A stretch of DNA of 64,000 nucleotides from Methanosphaera sp. (GCF_022768985.1 NZ_JALEKL010000004.1:177277-241276); one strand, 5' to 3'. Positions 1 to 11,804 are shown, counted from the stretch's first letter. Notes: generated by a model not told the origin, from the letters alone. Numbers and translations are program-made.

Positions 1-665
1 GCAACAATAATGATAGGTTTTGCATATTCAAGAAGTTTAGATAAGAATTTTAAAATATCCTCTTTTTCCCATTTATCATAGTTATCATCCATGATACGTT
101 CAGCTTCAAGTACATCATCAAGAAATACACCAGCACCACTAAGTTGATCTGCTATAACTTTTGCAAAGTTAAGATGTTCTGACATTACTTTTCTTATAAG
201 TCTTGACCAATTTCTTTCAAGAATAGAATAAAGCCACATTGTAACTTCATCTCTTAGGAAGTTAACATCATCTAGTGGATCATGACTTCCAGGATCACAT
301 GGATTTCCTTCCTCATCTGTTGATCCTGATGCATCAATAATATGAATTAATGCTCTTGCCTGACTTAAATCATCAAGGAACTGGTTACCAAGACCTTTAC
401 CTTCATGAGCTCCAGGTACAAGACCTGCAACATCTATTAATTCAACTGGTATATATCGTGTTGAATCTTCACATTTTCCTGTTCTTGGATTACATGTAAC
501 ATCAAGTTCTCCACATGGACACTGTGCTGTTACATATGCTATTGCTGCATTTGCATCGATTGTTGTAAATGGATAATTTGCTACTTCAGCCTCAGATAGT
601 GTTGCTGAATTAAAAAATGATGATTTTCCTACGTTTGGTTTTCCTGTTACTGCAATTTGTAACAT
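1..665 (-). CDS. YchF/OLA1-type GTP-binding protein, C-terminal part beyond window
   Basis: Predicted Obg-family P-loop NTPase of the YchF/OLA1 group, a ribosome-associated nucleotide-binding protein. 221 codons are visible. The P-loop GKPNVGKS is at residues 8-15, the switch-like TTID at 34-37 and DVAG at 78-81. Cysteines near residues 49-65 lie in the insert seen in archaeal members. The start follows a strong GGAGG site about 9 nt upstream. The gene runs off the left edge, so the usual C-terminal TGS domain is not seen. The next gene upstream on the same strand is cbiE, about 190 nt away. Family assignment is firm; the exact cellular role is inferred. Confidence 0.9.
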   Translation of the reverse strand, partial: MLQIAVTGKPNVGKSSFFNSATLSEAEVANYPFTTIDANAAIAYVTAQCPCGELDVTCNPRTGKCEDSTRYIPVELIDVAGLVPGAHEGKGLGNQFLDDLSQARALIHIIDASGSTDEEGNPCDPGSHDPLDDVNFLRDEVTMWLYSILERNWSRLIRKVMSEHLNFAKVIADQLSGAGVFLDDVLEAERIMDDNYDKWEKEDILKFLSKLLEYAKPIIIV

Positions 666-817
666 ATTAAAAAATTCCTCCTATATATGTAATCTAATTT
701 CTAATTTAAAATGAATAATAAAAATAATTCCTTACTAAAATAGTATTTAATTAATATATTATATTATCTATTTTCTATCTTAAAGAAGTTATTATTAAAA
801 AATAGTGGCAGTATTAT

Positions 818-840
818 AAAAAAAGATAAATTGGGTGGTT
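818..840 (-). terminator. 3'-end signature after cbiE (C-rich element then U-tract)
   Basis: Read on the minus strand, the cbiE stop is followed by ACCACCC and, 10 nt later, a seven-base T run. The same arrangement recurs after many genes in this window, so this is taken as the cbiE transcript end. Confidence 0.6.
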
Positions 841-858
841 AAATTAAATTTAATATTT

Positions 859-1485
859 CTAAATTACTACAATACACATGTATCCAAATTCCATATTTCT
901 AGCTTCACCAAGTGTAACTTGAACAATTTGTTCATCAGGATAGCTTAGTTTTTCACATATTGTAATTGGATGTTCAGGATTATATCCATGATCAATAAGA
1001 TACTCTGCAAGTTCACTTATGTGTCTATTTGGTAGTAAGATATTGTTTTTTCCTTCTTCAAGTTTATCAAGAAGATCTTCTGTTGGAGCTTTTCCACCAT
1101 GAATTGTTATAAGATTTGCATCATCCCATGGAATTTGAAGTTTTGCTGATGCAAGCTGGATTGAACTAATACCAGGTGTAACTTCAAGTTTTGTTTTTGG
1201 TGAAATTTTCTGCATTGTCTTAAGCATACCAGAAAATCCAGGATCTCCAGTTGATAAAATTGTTACTTTAAGACCTTCATCAAGGAATGAAACAGCTTTT
1301 TTAATAGTTTTTGGAATATCTCTAGGTTCAAGAACTACCATTTCTGCATCAAGATAATCAAATAGTTCAAGTGATCTTTTACTTCCAACTATAACATCAG
1401 ATTTTTCAATAATTTCCAAACCTGCAACTGTTAAATATTCTTTTGCACCAGGTCCAATACCTACAATATTCATTTTATTTGTCAT
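859..1485 (-). CDS. cbiE: Cobalt-precorrin-7 (C5)-methyltransferase
   Basis: SAM-dependent methyltransferase of the tetrapyrrole methylase family, acting in anaerobic corrinoid synthesis for the cobamides of methanogen methyltransferases. The product is 208 residues, normal for stand-alone CbiE. The N-terminal glycine motif GIGPG is at residues 9-13, with the STGDPGF motif in the middle of the chain. The first ATG is preferred because an AAGGA site lies 9 nt upstream; a second in-frame ATG lies four codons later. It stands alone with no other cbi gene next to it. A CbiE/CbiT fusion is excluded by length. Confidence 0.9.
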   Translation of the reverse strand: MTNKMNIVGIGPGAKEYLTVAGLEIIEKSDVIVGSKRSLELFDYLDAEMVVLEPRDIPKTIKKAVSFLDEGLKVTILSTGDPGFSGMLKTMQKISPKTKLEVTPGISSIQLASAKLQIPWDDANLITIHGGKAPTEDLLDKLEEGKNNILLPNRHISELAEYLIDHGYNPEHPITICEKLSYPDEQIVQVTLGEARNMEFGYMCIVVI

Positions 1486-1594
1486 TTTAATAGTTCCTTA
1501 AAATTGTTTTATTATATATTGTTATATTCCTATGTTTTTAAATATAAATTTATATGATAAAAAAAACTAAAAAAAGATAGAAAAGAAATGGATT

Positions 1595-2389
1595 TTATGG
1601 TTTTGTTATTTTATCTTTAGCATCTTTGAGTGTGGTTTTTGACTTATTTTTAATATTTTCAACTTCTTCACTACTATAAGCTTCAACTGCTTTTTGTAGC
1701 ATCTTTTTGTAGAATTTAACAATATATCCAACACATGCTGCACTAACTACTGTTCCTATTCCTATTGCATTAATACATCCAAGCTGAATATATGATATTA
1801 TAGCTGCTAAAATTACACATATAACATCAAAGACTACTTTTATTTCACCAAATCCTTTCTCTAGTTTTTGACTAACAACTATGAGAATTCCATCATCAGG
1901 TAGAAGTAAGGTTTTTGCTTTTACTTCAAATACAATTCCTAGTGCCATTATAAAACATGATGCTATGCATAATATCCATTTATCAAGTTGTGTTGTTGGA
2001 ATTATATTTTCAGTTAACTTCATTGTGAAATTTGTAAAATATCCAAAAACAAATGAAAGTATGACTTGGAAGTATTGAATTTTCTTAAATTCAGATTTTG
2101 CTATGAGAACTTCACATATGACAAAAAATAAATTAAAAAATATGAGAATTGTTCCCACATTAAATGGTGTAACTAAAGATAATACATATGCAAATGCACT
2201 CATTGGTGATGTTCCCATATTACAACGTATGGAAAGAGCAATAGCAACTGCCATAAGAAGCAGTCCAATATTAAGAAAGAGTATCTTTTTAATTTTTACT
2301 TTTAAGTTTAAATCTTCACTGGTTTGTTTTATGAATTCTCTTTTGAGAAATTCTTCCACCATTTTAAAGTATTTAGATTTATTTTCCAT
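1595..2389 (-). CDS. YczE/YitT-like multipass membrane protein
   Basis: Integral membrane protein of 264 residues with about five or six hydrophobic segments, beginning near residue 35 after a charged cytoplasmic N-terminus. The segment around GTSPMSAFAY and the later PDDGILIVVSQ resemble the YczE/YitT (DUF6198-type) family, whose substrate is unknown. The lysine-rich C-terminus is probably cytoplasmic. It is a single gene with no close operon partner; downstream the minus strand is T-rich. Family placement is by pattern and is moderate; no function is claimed. Confidence 0.65.
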   Translation of the reverse strand: MENKSKYFKMVEEFLKREFIKQTSEDLNLKVKIKKILFLNIGLLLMAVAIALSIRCNMGTSPMSAFAYVLSLVTPFNVGTILIFFNLFFVICEVLIAKSEFKKIQYFQVILSFVFGYFTNFTMKLTENIIPTTQLDKWILCIASCFIMALGIVFEVKAKTLLLPDDGILIVVSQKLEKGFGEIKVVFDVICVILAAIISYIQLGCINAIGIGTVVSAACVGYIVKFYKKMLQKAVEAYSSEEVENIKNKSKTTLKDAKDKITKP

Positions 2390-2515
2390 TAATAATCACA
2401 AAAAACTATAATTCTATGTTTAATTAATTTGTAAATAATAAAATTAGTAATTAAGTATAATAAAAGTAGTTTATCTTTTAAAAAAATAAAAAATTAGACT
2501 TTAGAATAATTAATT

Positions 2516-3805
2516 CTAAAGCATCTTAAGAATTCCTGGAATTGTTCCATAACCAATAAGTATTATAAGAATTACAATGAAAAATGTTGTAATCATACGC
2601 ATAATAGTACCAGCTCTCTCCTCAGATAAGTTATATCTTGCAAGAACATTAAGCAGGCTATTAAAACGTCGACTTATCCAACAACGCACAGCCATTGGAA
2701 AGATTCTTGTATACTTATTTAGTGTATCATTAAATTCCTTACGTCTTTGAGGTGTAACTCTCATATTGAGAACTTCCTCAAGTATTAATCCACCATCAAG
2801 AGGCTTCATTGGAAGTAGGTTAAATGTACCAACAGCAAAGTTAAGAATATAAATTAGTGAAAATATTTCACTAAGTGTTGGAAGTACTGCAGGAATTACC
2901 TCACCATATTTAGCTTTTGCTTGTTGTGTAACAATTTCATGTCCTTTTGTTCTTATACCAATATATGCCTTTGATGAATTTGATGGACTCGATGATAATG
3001 TAAGATTATATTCGCCCTTATCTGTAACAATATTAATTCTATCACCAATATGAAGACCATTTAAGGCATTCATATACTCTGGTGTTGTAGATGTTGTCTT
3101 GTTATTAATAGATTTAATAACCATACCGTCTGCAAGAACACCTTCAGCAGGACTGCCTGATACAACACTTGATATTTCCATACCATCTGTTGTATAGATA
3201 TGTTCTGATGCTATAAATCCACCAATTCCCATAGAAATGACAAGTGCAATAATACAAAGAATTACATTTGCCATAGGACCTGCAAAAAATACTCGTATCT
3301 TTGAGATACTATTTGCCTCAGATAACTGTTTTTCATTAGGTTCAACAAATGCACCAGGAATAATACCAAGAAGTATTAATCCAACAGAGTCAATGTCAAT
3401 CTTTTCTGCTGCTGCAACAACTCCATGACCACCTTCATGTATAATTAATACAGTGGCAAGAGCAATAAGTCCTGTTGCAAATGGAATATAAATTGGTGAA
3501 CCTGGAATATCAACACCTGGAAGAATTAATGATACTGTAGGTTGATTAAACATGATCTGAAGTGAATAAATAACACTCCAAACCATTACAACTATCAGTA
3601 TCACACCAAGTGGCATTAAGAGGTTAAGAAATCTCTTCCAGAAATTAGGTGAAATATTAGCAATTTTATTAATAATATTACGTAGCTTATCTGTTTTAAG
3701 CATTATCATAATTCCATCAATATCAATGTATGGCTTGTTTTTCAGTAGTAATGCAACAATCCATACTATAATGAAACCAATCAAATAATAGTATAATACA
3801 TTCAT
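2516..3805 (-). CDS. Site-2-type membrane metalloprotease with PDZ domain (M50)
   Basis: Intramembrane zinc protease, 429 residues. The zinc motif HEGGH is at residues 123-127 within a membrane segment, and the second motif NLLPMKPLDGG is at 329-339. A PDZ-like domain lies between them at about 205-285. Further hydrophobic segments are at the N- and C-termini. It is the last gene of an apparent ileS-purL-protease run, starting 25 nt after the purL stop. The family cleaves membrane-anchored substrates, but the substrate here cannot be told. Confidence 0.88.
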   Translation of the reverse strand: MNVLYYYLIGFIIVWIVALLLKNKPYIDIDGIMIMLKTDKLRNIINKIANISPNFWKRFLNLLMPLGVILIVVMVWSVIYSLQIMFNQPTVSLILPGVDIPGSPIYIPFATGLIALATVLIIHEGGHGVVAAAEKIDIDSVGLILLGIIPGAFVEPNEKQLSEANSISKIRVFFAGPMANVILCIIALVISMGIGGFIASEHIYTTDGMEISSVVSGSPAEGVLADGMVIKSINNKTTSTTPEYMNALNGLHIGDRINIVTDKGEYNLTLSSSPSNSSKAYIGIRTKGHEIVTQQAKAKYGEVIPAVLPTLSEIFSLIYILNFAVGTFNLLPMKPLDGGLILEEVLNMRVTPQRRKEFNDTLNKYTRIFPMAVRCWISRRFNSLLNVLARYNLSEERAGTIMRMITTFFIVILIILIGYGTIPGILKML

Positions 3806-3830
3806 AAAATTACCTTATATTCATCTAAGT

Positions 3831-6017
3831 TTATATCATTTGTTTTTCAATTGTTGTTGTGTTTGCTGTTGTAAGTTCATCAACTTTAATGTTGATAAGT
3901 TCATCATCACCACAGCTTATGTTAACTGTAGCATCATCTTTAACTTCACCAATAACTGCATATGCAACATCTACATCATCAAGTGCTTTGGTAATTGTAT
4001 CTTTTGCATCTGCTTTAATTGTTACAATAAATCTGCTTACAGATTCTGAGTAAAGTTTTGCAATATCTGACATTTCACCTTCAATAGGCATATCTTTAAT
4101 ATCTACATTTACTCCCATGCCTGATTTTATACTCATAAGAGCTAAAGCAACACTAAGTCCACCTTTTGAAAGGTCATGTACTGCTGTTATGTCGTCTGTG
4201 TAGTTGTCAATTAATGATTTTACAGCCATTGATACGTTGTAGTTTTCATCAAGTCTGATTTGTGGAGGGTTTCCTGCTACAATATCATGGATTTCACGTG
4301 CATATTGTGATCCTTCAAGTTCATCATATGTATTACCAAGGAGTAATACTAGATCTCCATCTTCTTTAAATGGCATTGTTTTAATGTTTGTATTTTCAAT
4401 AACACCAACTGTACCAACAATAGGTGATGGATTTACTGTAACTCCTTCTGTTTCATTGTAGAAACTTACATTTCCACTGATAAATGGTGTAACAAATTTA
4501 TTTGCAACATCACTCATACCAGCAATTGATTGTTTAAATTGCCAGAATACTTCAGGTTTTTCAGGGTTACCATAGTTTAGACAGTCAACAAGAGCAATAG
4601 GTCTTGCACCCATACTTATAGCATTGTTGATTGATTCAAGTACAGATCCTGCAGCTCCCATGTAAGGATCAAGATATACATGTGTACTGTTACAGTCTGT
4701 GTTAATTGTAAATGATGTATCATTATCTACTTTAACAACAGCAGAGTCATCACCAGGTTTTACAACAGTTCTAAGTTGAACTTCATGGTCATACTGGCTG
4801 TATACCCATTTTTTACTTGTAAGATTTTCACTTGAAAGTAGTTCAACAAGTGCATCTTTTATGTCATATTCTGGAATTTCTACAGGTGTTTCATCTTTTT
4901 GTGGTGCTACTGCTTCACGTTCAATGATAGGTGCATCTGTAAAGAGTACATTTGGTGCATGACAGATTTCTTCATCTCCATCAACAATTACAAATTCACG
5001 TTCATCAATAATTGTACCAATAACAGCGCGTGAAAGATCATGTTTTGCACAGATTTCTTCAGCTTTTGCTACATCTTCTTTTGAAATTGCAAATACCATA
5101 CGTTCTTGTGATTCAGAAAGCATAATTTCATATGCTGTCATGTTTTCTTCACGAAGTGGGATTTTATTAAGGTCAATACGTGAACCATTTCCACCTTTAT
5201 CTGCCATTTCAGAAAGACAACATGTAAGACCTCCTCCTCCAAGATCTTTTACTCCATGTACATCAATTTCTTCAAGAATTTCATATGTTGCTTCCATTAC
5301 ACGTTTTTTAGTGAAAGGATCTGCAACTTGAACAGCTGGTCTGTCTTCAATTTCAGATTTTGATGTTAATTCTTCTGATGCAAATGTTACACCATGGATA
5401 CCATCACGTCCTGTTGTTCCTCCCATAAGAAGGTATACATCGCCAACAACAGGTGCTGATCCATATACAATTTCATCTTTTTTTACAAGTCCTGCACAAA
5501 CTACATTTACAAGTGGATTGTATTGGAAGTTATCATCAAATTCAATTTCTCCACCAACTGTAGGTACACCAATTCTGTTACCATAGTCTGAAATTCCTTT
5601 TACTACATAGTCAAATATGTATTTTGATCTTTGATCTGACATATGTCCAAATCTAAGAGCATCAAGAAGTACAACAGGTCTTGCTCCCATACTTATAATA
5701 TCACGTACAATTCCACCAATACCTGTTCCTGCTCCACCGTATGGTTCTACAGCAGATGGGTGGTTGTGGCTTTCCATTCCAATAGCAAGAGCATATTCAT
5801 CAGTTAAACTTACAATACCAGCATCATCCCCAGGTCCGAGTATTACATCAGGACCATCTGTTGGGAAGTTTTTTAGTATTGGTCGGCTACTTTTATATGA
5901 GCAATGTTCTGAAAACATTACATCCATCATACCTAATTCTAGTTCATTAGGTTCTCGTCCAAGTACTTCTTTTATATATTTTAATTCATCATCAGTTAAA
6001 ACCATAAACTCATACAA
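3831..6017 (-). CDS. purL: Phosphoribosylformylglycinamidine synthase subunit II
   Basis: ATP-dependent FGAM synthetase subunit of purine synthesis, converting FGAR to FGAM with ammonia from the PurQ/PurS partners. The 728 residues match the small archaeal/Gram-positive PurL and not the fused 1300-residue form. Visible are the N-terminal EHCSYKSS segment, the [10 protein letters not shown] motif and repeated AIRS-like ATP-binding halves, with [11 protein letters not shown] in the second half. It lies 99 nt after ileS on the same strand and just before the M50 protease. No purQ or purS is adjacent. Confidence 0.95.
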   Translation of the reverse strand: MYEFMVLTDDELKYIKEVLGREPNELELGMMDVMFSEHCSYKSSRPILKNFPTDGPDVILGPGDDAGIVSLTDEYALAIGMESHNHPSAVEPYGGAGTGIGGIVRDIISMGARPVVLLDALRFGHMSDQRSKYIFDYVVKGISDYGNRIGVPTVGGEIEFDDNFQYNPLVNVVCAGLVKKDEIVYGSAPVVGDVYLLMGGTTGRDGIHGVTFASEELTSKSEIEDRPAVQVADPFTKKRVMEATYEILEEIDVHGVKDLGGGGLTCCLSEMADKGGNGSRIDLNKIPLREENMTAYEIMLSESQERMVFAISKEDVAKAEEICAKHDLSRAVIGTIIDEREFVIVDGDEEICHAPNVLFTDAPIIEREAVAPQKDETPVEIPEYDIKDALVELLSSENLTSKKWVYSQYDHEVQLRTVVKPGDDSAVVKVDNDTSFTINTDCNSTHVYLDPYMGAAGSVLESINNAISMGARPIALVDCLNYGNPEKPEVFWQFKQSIAGMSDVANKFVTPFISGNVSFYNETEGVTVNPSPIVGTVGVIENTNIKTMPFKEDGDLVLLLGNTYDELEGSQYAREIHDIVAGNPPQIRLDENYNVSMAVKSLIDNYTDDITAVHDLSKGGLSVALALMSIKSGMGVNVDIKDMPIEGEMSDIAKLYSESVSRFIVTIKADAKDTITKALDDVDVAYAVIGEVKDDATVNISCGDDELINIKVDELTTANTTTIEKQMI

Positions 6018-6116
6018 CCTTTGTGAAATTTTTTTTTATACTTTAATTATATATTTTTGTGTTTTAATTTACTAGTTTTTTATAATTTTAATACTTATAC
6101 TAATATTCCAACTTGC

Positions 6117-9100
6117 TTATTCATCAATTGAAATTTCAAGTGTTTCATCTTCAATTTTCCATTCTTTGGAATATCCTGTGGATGTAACATCTTCAAATAT
6201 AAGTTTATCTGTACGTACTTCATTTGATATGTATTCTTGGTGTTTTGATACAATATCTTTGAATTCATCACTACATTTAATATGTACTTTAATGTTTGCT
6301 TCTACATTAAGATCCATATCTTTACGCATATCTTGGATACGTCTTATAAGTTCACGTGCCATAGCTTCAGCATAGATTTCATCTGTAAGTTCTGTATCTA
6401 CATATACACTTCCATTTGTAAAGTCACAGCTTACAAGGTTTTCTGGAACATCTTTTTCAAAGAGTATTTCTTCAGCTTCAAGTGTAATATCTTTATCATC
6501 AAAGCTTATTGTGTATGTTCCATCAGCTTCAACTGCTGCTTGTATATCTGCTCCATCTACATCATCAGAGTCAAAGTATGCTTTTACACGTCCAAGATCT
6601 CCTCTGAGTTTAGGACCAAGTATTGCCATGTTAGGTTTTGCAATAATTATAGCATTTTCAAGTTCTGATTCAATTGTTACTTGTTTTGTGTTTGCTTGTT
6701 CTTTAAGTACAGCTTCAAGTGAATTAATTGCATCTGCAACTTTTTCATCTTCTGTTACAACTGTAATGTTTTGTACAGGCCATCTGAGTTTGAATCTTGC
6801 AACATCTCTTGCATGTGCACATGCTTCAATTACATCACGTATGTAGTTCATGTTTTCTTCAAGTTCTACATCGATTTCATCTTCATTATATCCCCAGTCA
6901 AGCATATGTACACTTTCTGGTGCATCTTCTTCTGTACCAACAACAATGTTTTGATAGATTTCTTCTGTTACATATGGTGCAATTGGTGCAAGTGTTTTTA
7001 TAAGATCTTTAAGTGTGTAGTATAATGTGTAGTATGCTCCAAGTTTATCAGGATCATCACTTTCTACCCATGTTCTTCCACGTATAAGTCTTACATACCA
7101 ACGACTTAGATCTTCAAGTACAAATTCTGTAATTTTTTCTGTTGCTCTGTTAAATTCAAGAGCTTCAAAGTCTTCTTCTACAGATTTTGTAAGTGAGTTA
7201 ATACGTGAACGTATCCATAGATCTTCTTCTCTGAATTTAAGATCTTCTTTGTTATGTTCTGTTGCATTGAAGTTATCAAGGCTCATGTATGTTGTTGAGA
7301 AGTAATATACATTCCATAAGATGTTAAAGAGTTTTGCTGAGTTTTGTACTTCATCCCAGTTAAATTTAAGGTCATCCCATGGTTTGTTAGCATCAAGTAG
7401 ATAGAATCTAAGAATATCTGCACTGTATTTTTCAATTACTTCCTCTGGACTTACAACATTTCCTAGTGATTTACTCATCTTTTTACCTTCAGAGTCAAGT
7501 GTAAATCCGTGCATTAATACTTTCTTATATGGTGCTTTTCCAAATGCTGCTACTCCAAGACCAAGTTGTGAATAGAACCATCCTCTTGTCTGGTCATGTC
7601 CTTCTGCAATGAAATCATATGGGAACCATTCATCAAAGTTATCTGATGGATCTTGTGGGTAGTGTAGTGCTGCCCATCCTGCAACTCCTGAGTCAATCCA
7701 TACATCAAGTACATCTTCTACTCTGTGCATTACTCCACCACAATCACAGTCTATTGTAATGTTATCAACGTGTGGTCTGTGTATGAAGTCACCTGTAAGT
7801 GTGTCGTCACCTGATAGTTCTTTAAGTTCACTTTTGGATCCTACAACAACTTTTTCTCCACATTTATCACATGTCCAGATAGGAAGTGGTATACCCCAAT
7901 ATCTTTGTCTTGATATTGTCCAATCACGTGCATTTTCAACCCAATTTTTGAATCTGCTTTCTCCAGCCCATCCTGGTACCCATTCTACTTTATCAATTTC
8001 TTCAAGCATTTGATCTTTGATTTCAGTAACTTTAAGGAACCATTGTTTTGTTGCAATGTACATGATAGGTGTTTTACATCTCCAACAGTATCCTACTCTG
8101 TGGTGAATATCTCCAGATTTAAGTAGTGCTCCTGCATGGAAGAGGTCATGTGTAATTTCATCGTTTGTTTCACGTATAGGTTTTGATTCATATACTCCAG
8201 CTTCATCTGTGTATGTTCCATCTTCACCTACAGGACAGAATGGTTCTATGTTGTTTGCCATACCTACTTCATAATCCTCAGGACCATGACCTGGTGCTGT
8301 ATGTACACAACCTGTACCATCTTCAAGTGTTACGTGATCTCCAAGAATTACTCTGTGTGTAAATTCTGCCTGTTTTGGTACTTTATCAGCAAGAGGATGT
8401 GCATATGTTATGCCTTTGAGATCTTCTCCTTTTACTGTTTTTAGGATTTTTGTTTCTTCATCTTCACCAAATACAGAGTCAATAAGTTCTGTTGCCATGA
8501 TTACAATTTCATCATTTCCAGTTTCTGTATTTGTGTATTGTACATAACTGTAATCAAATGCTCCATTTACACTTACTGCCATGTTTGCTGGTATTGTCCA
8601 TGGTGTTGTTGTCCAGATAAGAATGTATGTTGGTATGTCATATTCTTGTTCATCAAGTTTAAATTTAACATAAATTGATGGGTCTGTCATTTCACCATAT
8701 TCAATTTCTGCATTTGCAAGTGCAGTTTGGCAGTGTGGACACCATGTAATTACTCTTTTATCTTGAACAAGTAAGTCTTTTTCATCTGCTTGTTTAAGAG
8801 TCCACCAACAGGATTCCATGTATCCATTATCATATGTTACATATGGATCATCCCAGTCCATCCAAACACCCATCTGTTTGAATTGTTCTGTCATATCTTC
8901 TTTGTTTTTTACTGCAAATTCTTTACATTGATCAACAAAGGAGTCTATTCCATATTTTTCTTCAATTTCTTGTTTACTTTTAATGTCAAGAATTTCTTCT
9001 ACTTTATGTTCAATAGGAAGTCCGTGTGTATCCCATCCTGCTTGACGTCTAAGATCATATCCTGACATACTTTTATATCTTAGGAATGAATCTTTGATTG

Positions 9101-9287
9101 TTTTATTCCATGTAGTTCCTAGATGTATTCTTCCACTACAGTATGGTGGTCCATCAAGAAATGAGTATTTTGGTCTATTTTCTCTTAGTTTTTTGGTTTT
9201 TTCAAATATTTCATTTTGATTCCAAAACTCTTGGATTTTCTTTTCTAAATTTTTATCATATCCTTGAGCTACCTCATTTATCGGCAT
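6117..9287 (-). CDS. ileS: Isoleucyl-tRNA synthetase
   Basis: Class Ia aminoacyl-tRNA synthetase charging tRNA-Ile, 1056 residues, complete. The HIGH-type motif appears as HLGT at residues 55-58 and KMSKS is at about residue 602. The editing domain (CP1) lies between them, with Cys pairs that suit zinc sites. The start has GGAGA upstream, 9 nt before ATG. It heads a run with purL and an M50 protease. Its leader holds a stem-loop and a short upstream ORF that overlaps the start; both are listed separately. Confidence 0.97.
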   Translation of the reverse strand: MPINEVAQGYDKNLEKKIQEFWNQNEIFEKTKKLRENRPKYSFLDGPPYCSGRIHLGTTWNKTIKDSFLRYKSMSGYDLRRQAGWDTHGLPIEHKVEEILDIKSKQEIEEKYGIDSFVDQCKEFAVKNKEDMTEQFKQMGVWMDWDDPYVTYDNGYMESCWWTLKQADEKDLLVQDKRVITWCPHCQTALANAEIEYGEMTDPSIYVKFKLDEQEYDIPTYILIWTTTPWTIPANMAVSVNGAFDYSYVQYTNTETGNDEIVIMATELIDSVFGEDEETKILKTVKGEDLKGITYAHPLADKVPKQAEFTHRVILGDHVTLEDGTGCVHTAPGHGPEDYEVGMANNIEPFCPVGEDGTYTDEAGVYESKPIRETNDEITHDLFHAGALLKSGDIHHRVGYCWRCKTPIMYIATKQWFLKVTEIKDQMLEEIDKVEWVPGWAGESRFKNWVENARDWTISRQRYWGIPLPIWTCDKCGEKVVVGSKSELKELSGDDTLTGDFIHRPHVDNITIDCDCGGVMHRVEDVLDVWIDSGVAGWAALHYPQDPSDNFDEWFPYDFIAEGHDQTRGWFYSQLGLGVAAFGKAPYKKVLMHGFTLDSEGKKMSKSLGNVVSPEEVIEKYSADILRFYLLDANKPWDDLKFNWDEVQNSAKLFNILWNVYYFSTTYMSLDNFNATEHNKEDLKFREEDLWIRSRINSLTKSVEEDFEALEFNRATEKITEFVLEDLSRWYVRLIRGRTWVESDDPDKLGAYYTLYYTLKDLIKTLAPIAPYVTEEIYQNIVVGTEEDAPESVHMLDWGYNEDEIDVELEENMNYIRDVIEACAHARDVARFKLRWPVQNITVVTEDEKVADAINSLEAVLKEQANTKQVTIESELENAIIIAKPNMAILGPKLRGDLGRVKAYFDSDDVDGADIQAAVEADGTYTISFDDKDITLEAEEILFEKDVPENLVSCDFTNGSVYVDTELTDEIYAEAMARELIRRIQDMRKDMDLNVEANIKVHIKCSDEFKDIVSKHQEYISNEVRTDKLIFEDVTSTGYSKEWKIEDETLEISIDE

Positions 9288-9349
9288 ATATTATCTCCTA
9301 TTATTTTTTTGGGTAGATATTCACTTTTTGAGTTTATGGTTTTATTCAT
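9278..9349 (-). CDS. Candidate upstream ORF overlapping the ileS start (23 codons)
   Basis: ATG at 9349, with AAGGG 7 nt upstream, opens 23 codons that end in TAA at 9278-9280, inside ileS codons 1-4. Four codons are ATA (Ile). ATA is common in AT-rich DNA, so this may be chance. If translated, it would be placed to couple ileS initiation to decoding of isoleucine codons. There is no homology support. Confidence 0.25.
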   Translation of the reverse strand: MNKTINSKSEYLPKKIIGDNICR

Positions 9350-9359
9350 GAATATTCCC
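9311..9359 (-). promoter_or_regulatory. Stem-loop in the ileS leader
   Basis: ATATTCA (9317-9323) pairs with TGAATAT (9349-9355). Flanking GGG (9311-9313) can pair with CCC (9357-9359) across small bulges, giving about 10 bp. The structure ends about 10 nt before the ileS ribosome-binding site and contains the start of the candidate upstream ORF. Confidence 0.4.
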
Positions 9360-9566
9360 TTTTTAATGTTAACATTATCTAATGAAGTTGATCATTTATA
9401 AGATAATGTTATAATATTTACTATTTATATAATTACTTAAAATAATAGTTAACTATAATATATTAAAAATAATACTTTTAAAATAATATTAAAATCATAG
9501 ATTATAAATAGAAAAGATAAGATTTCTTATTTATTTTAACAAATTTTTTGGGGAGTTTACTTTAGT

Positions 9567-10349
9567 ATGAATTATTTAATAATTAATGGAAGTCCAAGAC
9601 GACAAAATACATGGAAGATAGTTGAAAGAATTAAAGATACATTATCTGATAATGATACTTCTGCAAATTTCTGGGAAGTTGACCTTATGAAAGAAGACAT
9701 TCCACTATGCATGGGTTGTTTTAGTTGTTTTATGAATGGTGAAGATAGCTGTCCTCATGCTGATAAAGTACAGCCTATTGTTGAGATGATGAAAAAATGT
9801 GATGGTCTTATTATTACATCACCTGTATATGCACTTAATGTAACAGCACTTATTAAGAATTTCATTGATCATCTTGCATACTTCTTCCACAGACCATACT
9901 TCTTTAATAAAAAGGCAATTGTTGTTACAACAACAGCAGGTGCAGGAGCAAAAGATGCAGGAAAATATCTTGATGAAACACTAAGACATTTTGGATATAA
10001 TAAACGATACAAGCTTTGTTTTGTAAATAGTTATGATGCTCGTGGAAAACTTCCATTTAAGGTACGTGAAGAGATTGATAAACAAACACTAAAATTCTAT
10101 GATGATATAAAAGAAGACAGGCTTTATTCTCCATCATTTAAGGCTTTGTTCTACTATAATATGTGGCGTTCAATGGCATATAATGGACATGTTAAAGCTG
10201 ATCAAAATTACTGGGTTGAAAATAATATGATGGATAGTGAATTTCATCCAGACATACCATGTAGTGGACTTAAAAAATTACCATTTAAGATCTTCTATAA
10301 GATAATGCTCATGTTTTTAAGTCAAAATAAGGTTGAAGCATCAACATAA
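9567..10349 (+). CDS. NADPH-dependent FMN reductase-like flavoprotein
   Basis: Flavodoxin-fold oxidoreductase of 260 residues. The N-terminal SPRRQNTWK segment fits the FMN phosphate loop. A cysteine cluster CMGCFSC follows near residues 50-56, as in the iron-sulfur-flavoprotein/FMN_red families of anaerobes, but the spacing is not a clear 4Fe-4S ligand set. The C-terminal 100 residues are an extension of unknown role. It is monocistronic, transcribed away from ileS, and ends before T-rich stretches at 10366-10390. The natural electron partner is unknown. Confidence 0.8.
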   Translation: MNYLIINGSPRRQNTWKIVERIKDTLSDNDTSANFWEVDLMKEDIPLCMGCFSCFMNGEDSCPHADKVQPIVEMMKKCDGLIITSPVYALNVTALIKNFIDHLAYFFHRPYFFNKKAIVVTTTAGAGAKDAGKYLDETLRHFGYNKRYKLCFVNSYDARGKLPFKVREEIDKQTLKFYDDIKEDRLYSPSFKALFYYNMWRSMAYNGHVKADQNYWVENNMMDSEFHPDIPCSGLKKLPFKIFYKIMLMFLSQNKVEAST

Positions 10350-10451
10350 AATCCACTTCTTTTCCTATTTTTTTCCTAGTTTTTTTTTAAATTTAATATT
10401 TTATCATAAAAAGAAGAGTTGTAGCTATTTTTTCATAAAATTTATTTCAAT

Positions 10452-10479
10452 AAAAAAAGATAAAATGTTGGGGGGGGTT
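10452..10479 (-). terminator. 3'-end signature after the SAM synthetase gene
   Basis: On the minus strand a run of eight C (10470-10477) is followed after 11 nt by a seven-base T run (10452-10458). It is one of the clearest copies of the recurrent C-then-U transcript end. Confidence 0.65.
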
Positions 10480-10499
10480 AAAAATTAAAGAATTTATAC

Positions 10500-11723
10500 T
10501 TAGAAGGTTCTTAGTTTTCCTTCAAGCATGAAGTCTTTAATATCTGTAATGTTTTCAAGCCATTTGTCGATGATTCTTGTTACATCATCTTCTACTTCAT
10601 CGATTGTGTATCCATCTTTTGTCTGGATGTGTGCTGTTGCTGTTCTTGGTTGGTCGATAGGTTTTCCTATTTGGCTTAAAATTACCATATCAATGTTTTG
10701 TACACCTTCAACATCTTGGTATACTTCTTTTGTTATTTCATTTGATAAGAGGTTGTATATTTTACCTACGTGGTTAATTGGGTTTTTACCTGATGTTGCT
10801 TCCATTGACATTGGTCTGTTAGGTGTGATAAGTCCGTTTGATCTGTTTCCACGTCCTACTGATCCGTCGTCTCCCATTTCTGCACTTGTACCTGTTACTG
10901 TTAGGTAGTAACCTGATTCGTCTTTTTTAGTTTCATCGTCTGCTGTGTTGAGGAGTGTTGTAACTTCCATGTCTGTTTCTTTTGCAGCAAGGTCTTTTAC
11001 AATGTCTTCAAGTTCATGTTTCATGTTAAGGTAGCAGTCTACATCATCTACATATCTTGATACAAATGCTGATGCAATTGTAAGTGTGATTTTATCTTTT
11101 TCACGTAATCCCATTACTTTTATGTCTTCTCCAACTTGTGGGTGGGATTTTTTGAAGTCTTTATTGTTGAGTAATTCTTCTGTTTTAAGAACTAAGTTTT
11201 CTGTTTCTGTAAATGGGTAGAATCCTACACCGAATGATGTATCATTTGATGATGGAACATCTTCTGGTCTTTGGAATACATCTCTTAGATCTGCACTTCC
11301 TTGTCCAATTTTACATTCTACTACTGTACCATATTCAACATCAAGGTTTAATATGTTTTCTTTAAGGTAGTTTTTAGCAGCTTCAATTGCAAGGTAGTCT
11401 ACTCCTACTTTTTTGGTTTCACCATTAGGGAGTGTGAATTCATTTGCTGCACGTCCTGTAAGTAAGATTTGTATAGGTTTGATGATTTGTCCGCCACCAA
11501 ATTTAGGGTCAGATTCACCTGCTGTAATTTGTACTTCATCTGTGTTGTGGTGTAATACACTTCCAGCTTTTTCTTTGTATGCTTGTGATAAGGTTCTACT
11601 TACTGCTTCTGCAATACCGTCACTAATACTGTCTGGATGTCCTATACCTTTTCTTTCTACGATTTCTATTTCATCTTGACCTGCAAGTTTTGTTGATGCT
11701 TTTTCTATTTTAATATTTCGCAT
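10500..11723 (-). CDS. mat: Archaeal-type methionine adenosyltransferase
   Basis: Makes S-adenosylmethionine from methionine and ATP. The 407 residues and the sequence (for example [14 protein letters not shown] near the N-terminus and [15 protein letters not shown] near residue 295) fit the archaeal MAT family, which is divergent from bacterial MetK. The gene is single. A perfect 10-bp inverted repeat lies about 80-110 nt upstream, near the predicted transcription start. Confidence 0.95.
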   Translation of the reverse strand: MRNIKIEKASTKLAGQDEIEIVERKGIGHPDSISDGIAEAVSRTLSQAYKEKAGSVLHHNTDEVQITAGESDPKFGGGQIIKPIQILLTGRAANEFTLPNGETKKVGVDYLAIEAAKNYLKENILNLDVEYGTVVECKIGQGSADLRDVFQRPEDVPSSNDTSFGVGFYPFTETENLVLKTEELLNNKDFKKSHPQVGEDIKVMGLREKDKITLTIASAFVSRYVDDVDCYLNMKHELEDIVKDLAAKETDMEVTTLLNTADDETKKDESGYYLTVTGTSAEMGDDGSVGRGNRSNGLITPNRPMSMEATSGKNPINHVGKIYNLLSNEITKEVYQDVEGVQNIDMVILSQIGKPIDQPRTATAHIQTKDGYTIDEVEDDVTRIIDKWLENITDIKDFMLEGKLRTF

Positions 11724-11804
11724 TAGTACACCTCAATTTAGGGTTTTATATAAAATAATAAAAATAATATAATTTTTAATTGGTTTTTTCAAATTCTATT
11801 TTTC

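Noticed and set aside
1881..2411. Plus-strand ORFs over the YczE-like gene and similar overlapping frames throughout
   Set aside because: They lie opposite better-supported genes, lack ribosome-binding sites and have low-complexity compositions (Phe-, Cys-, Ser- or Leu-rich) typical of antisense frames.
9288..9566. T-box riboswitch for ileS
   Set aside because: No specifier loop or T-box sequence is visible, and this class is bacterial. Only a simple stem-loop is supported.
10470..10477. G8 and other homopolymer runs as sequencing artefacts or frameshifts
   Set aside because: The runs are intergenic, recur at comparable positions after many genes and break no reading frame; exact run lengths may still be imprecise.
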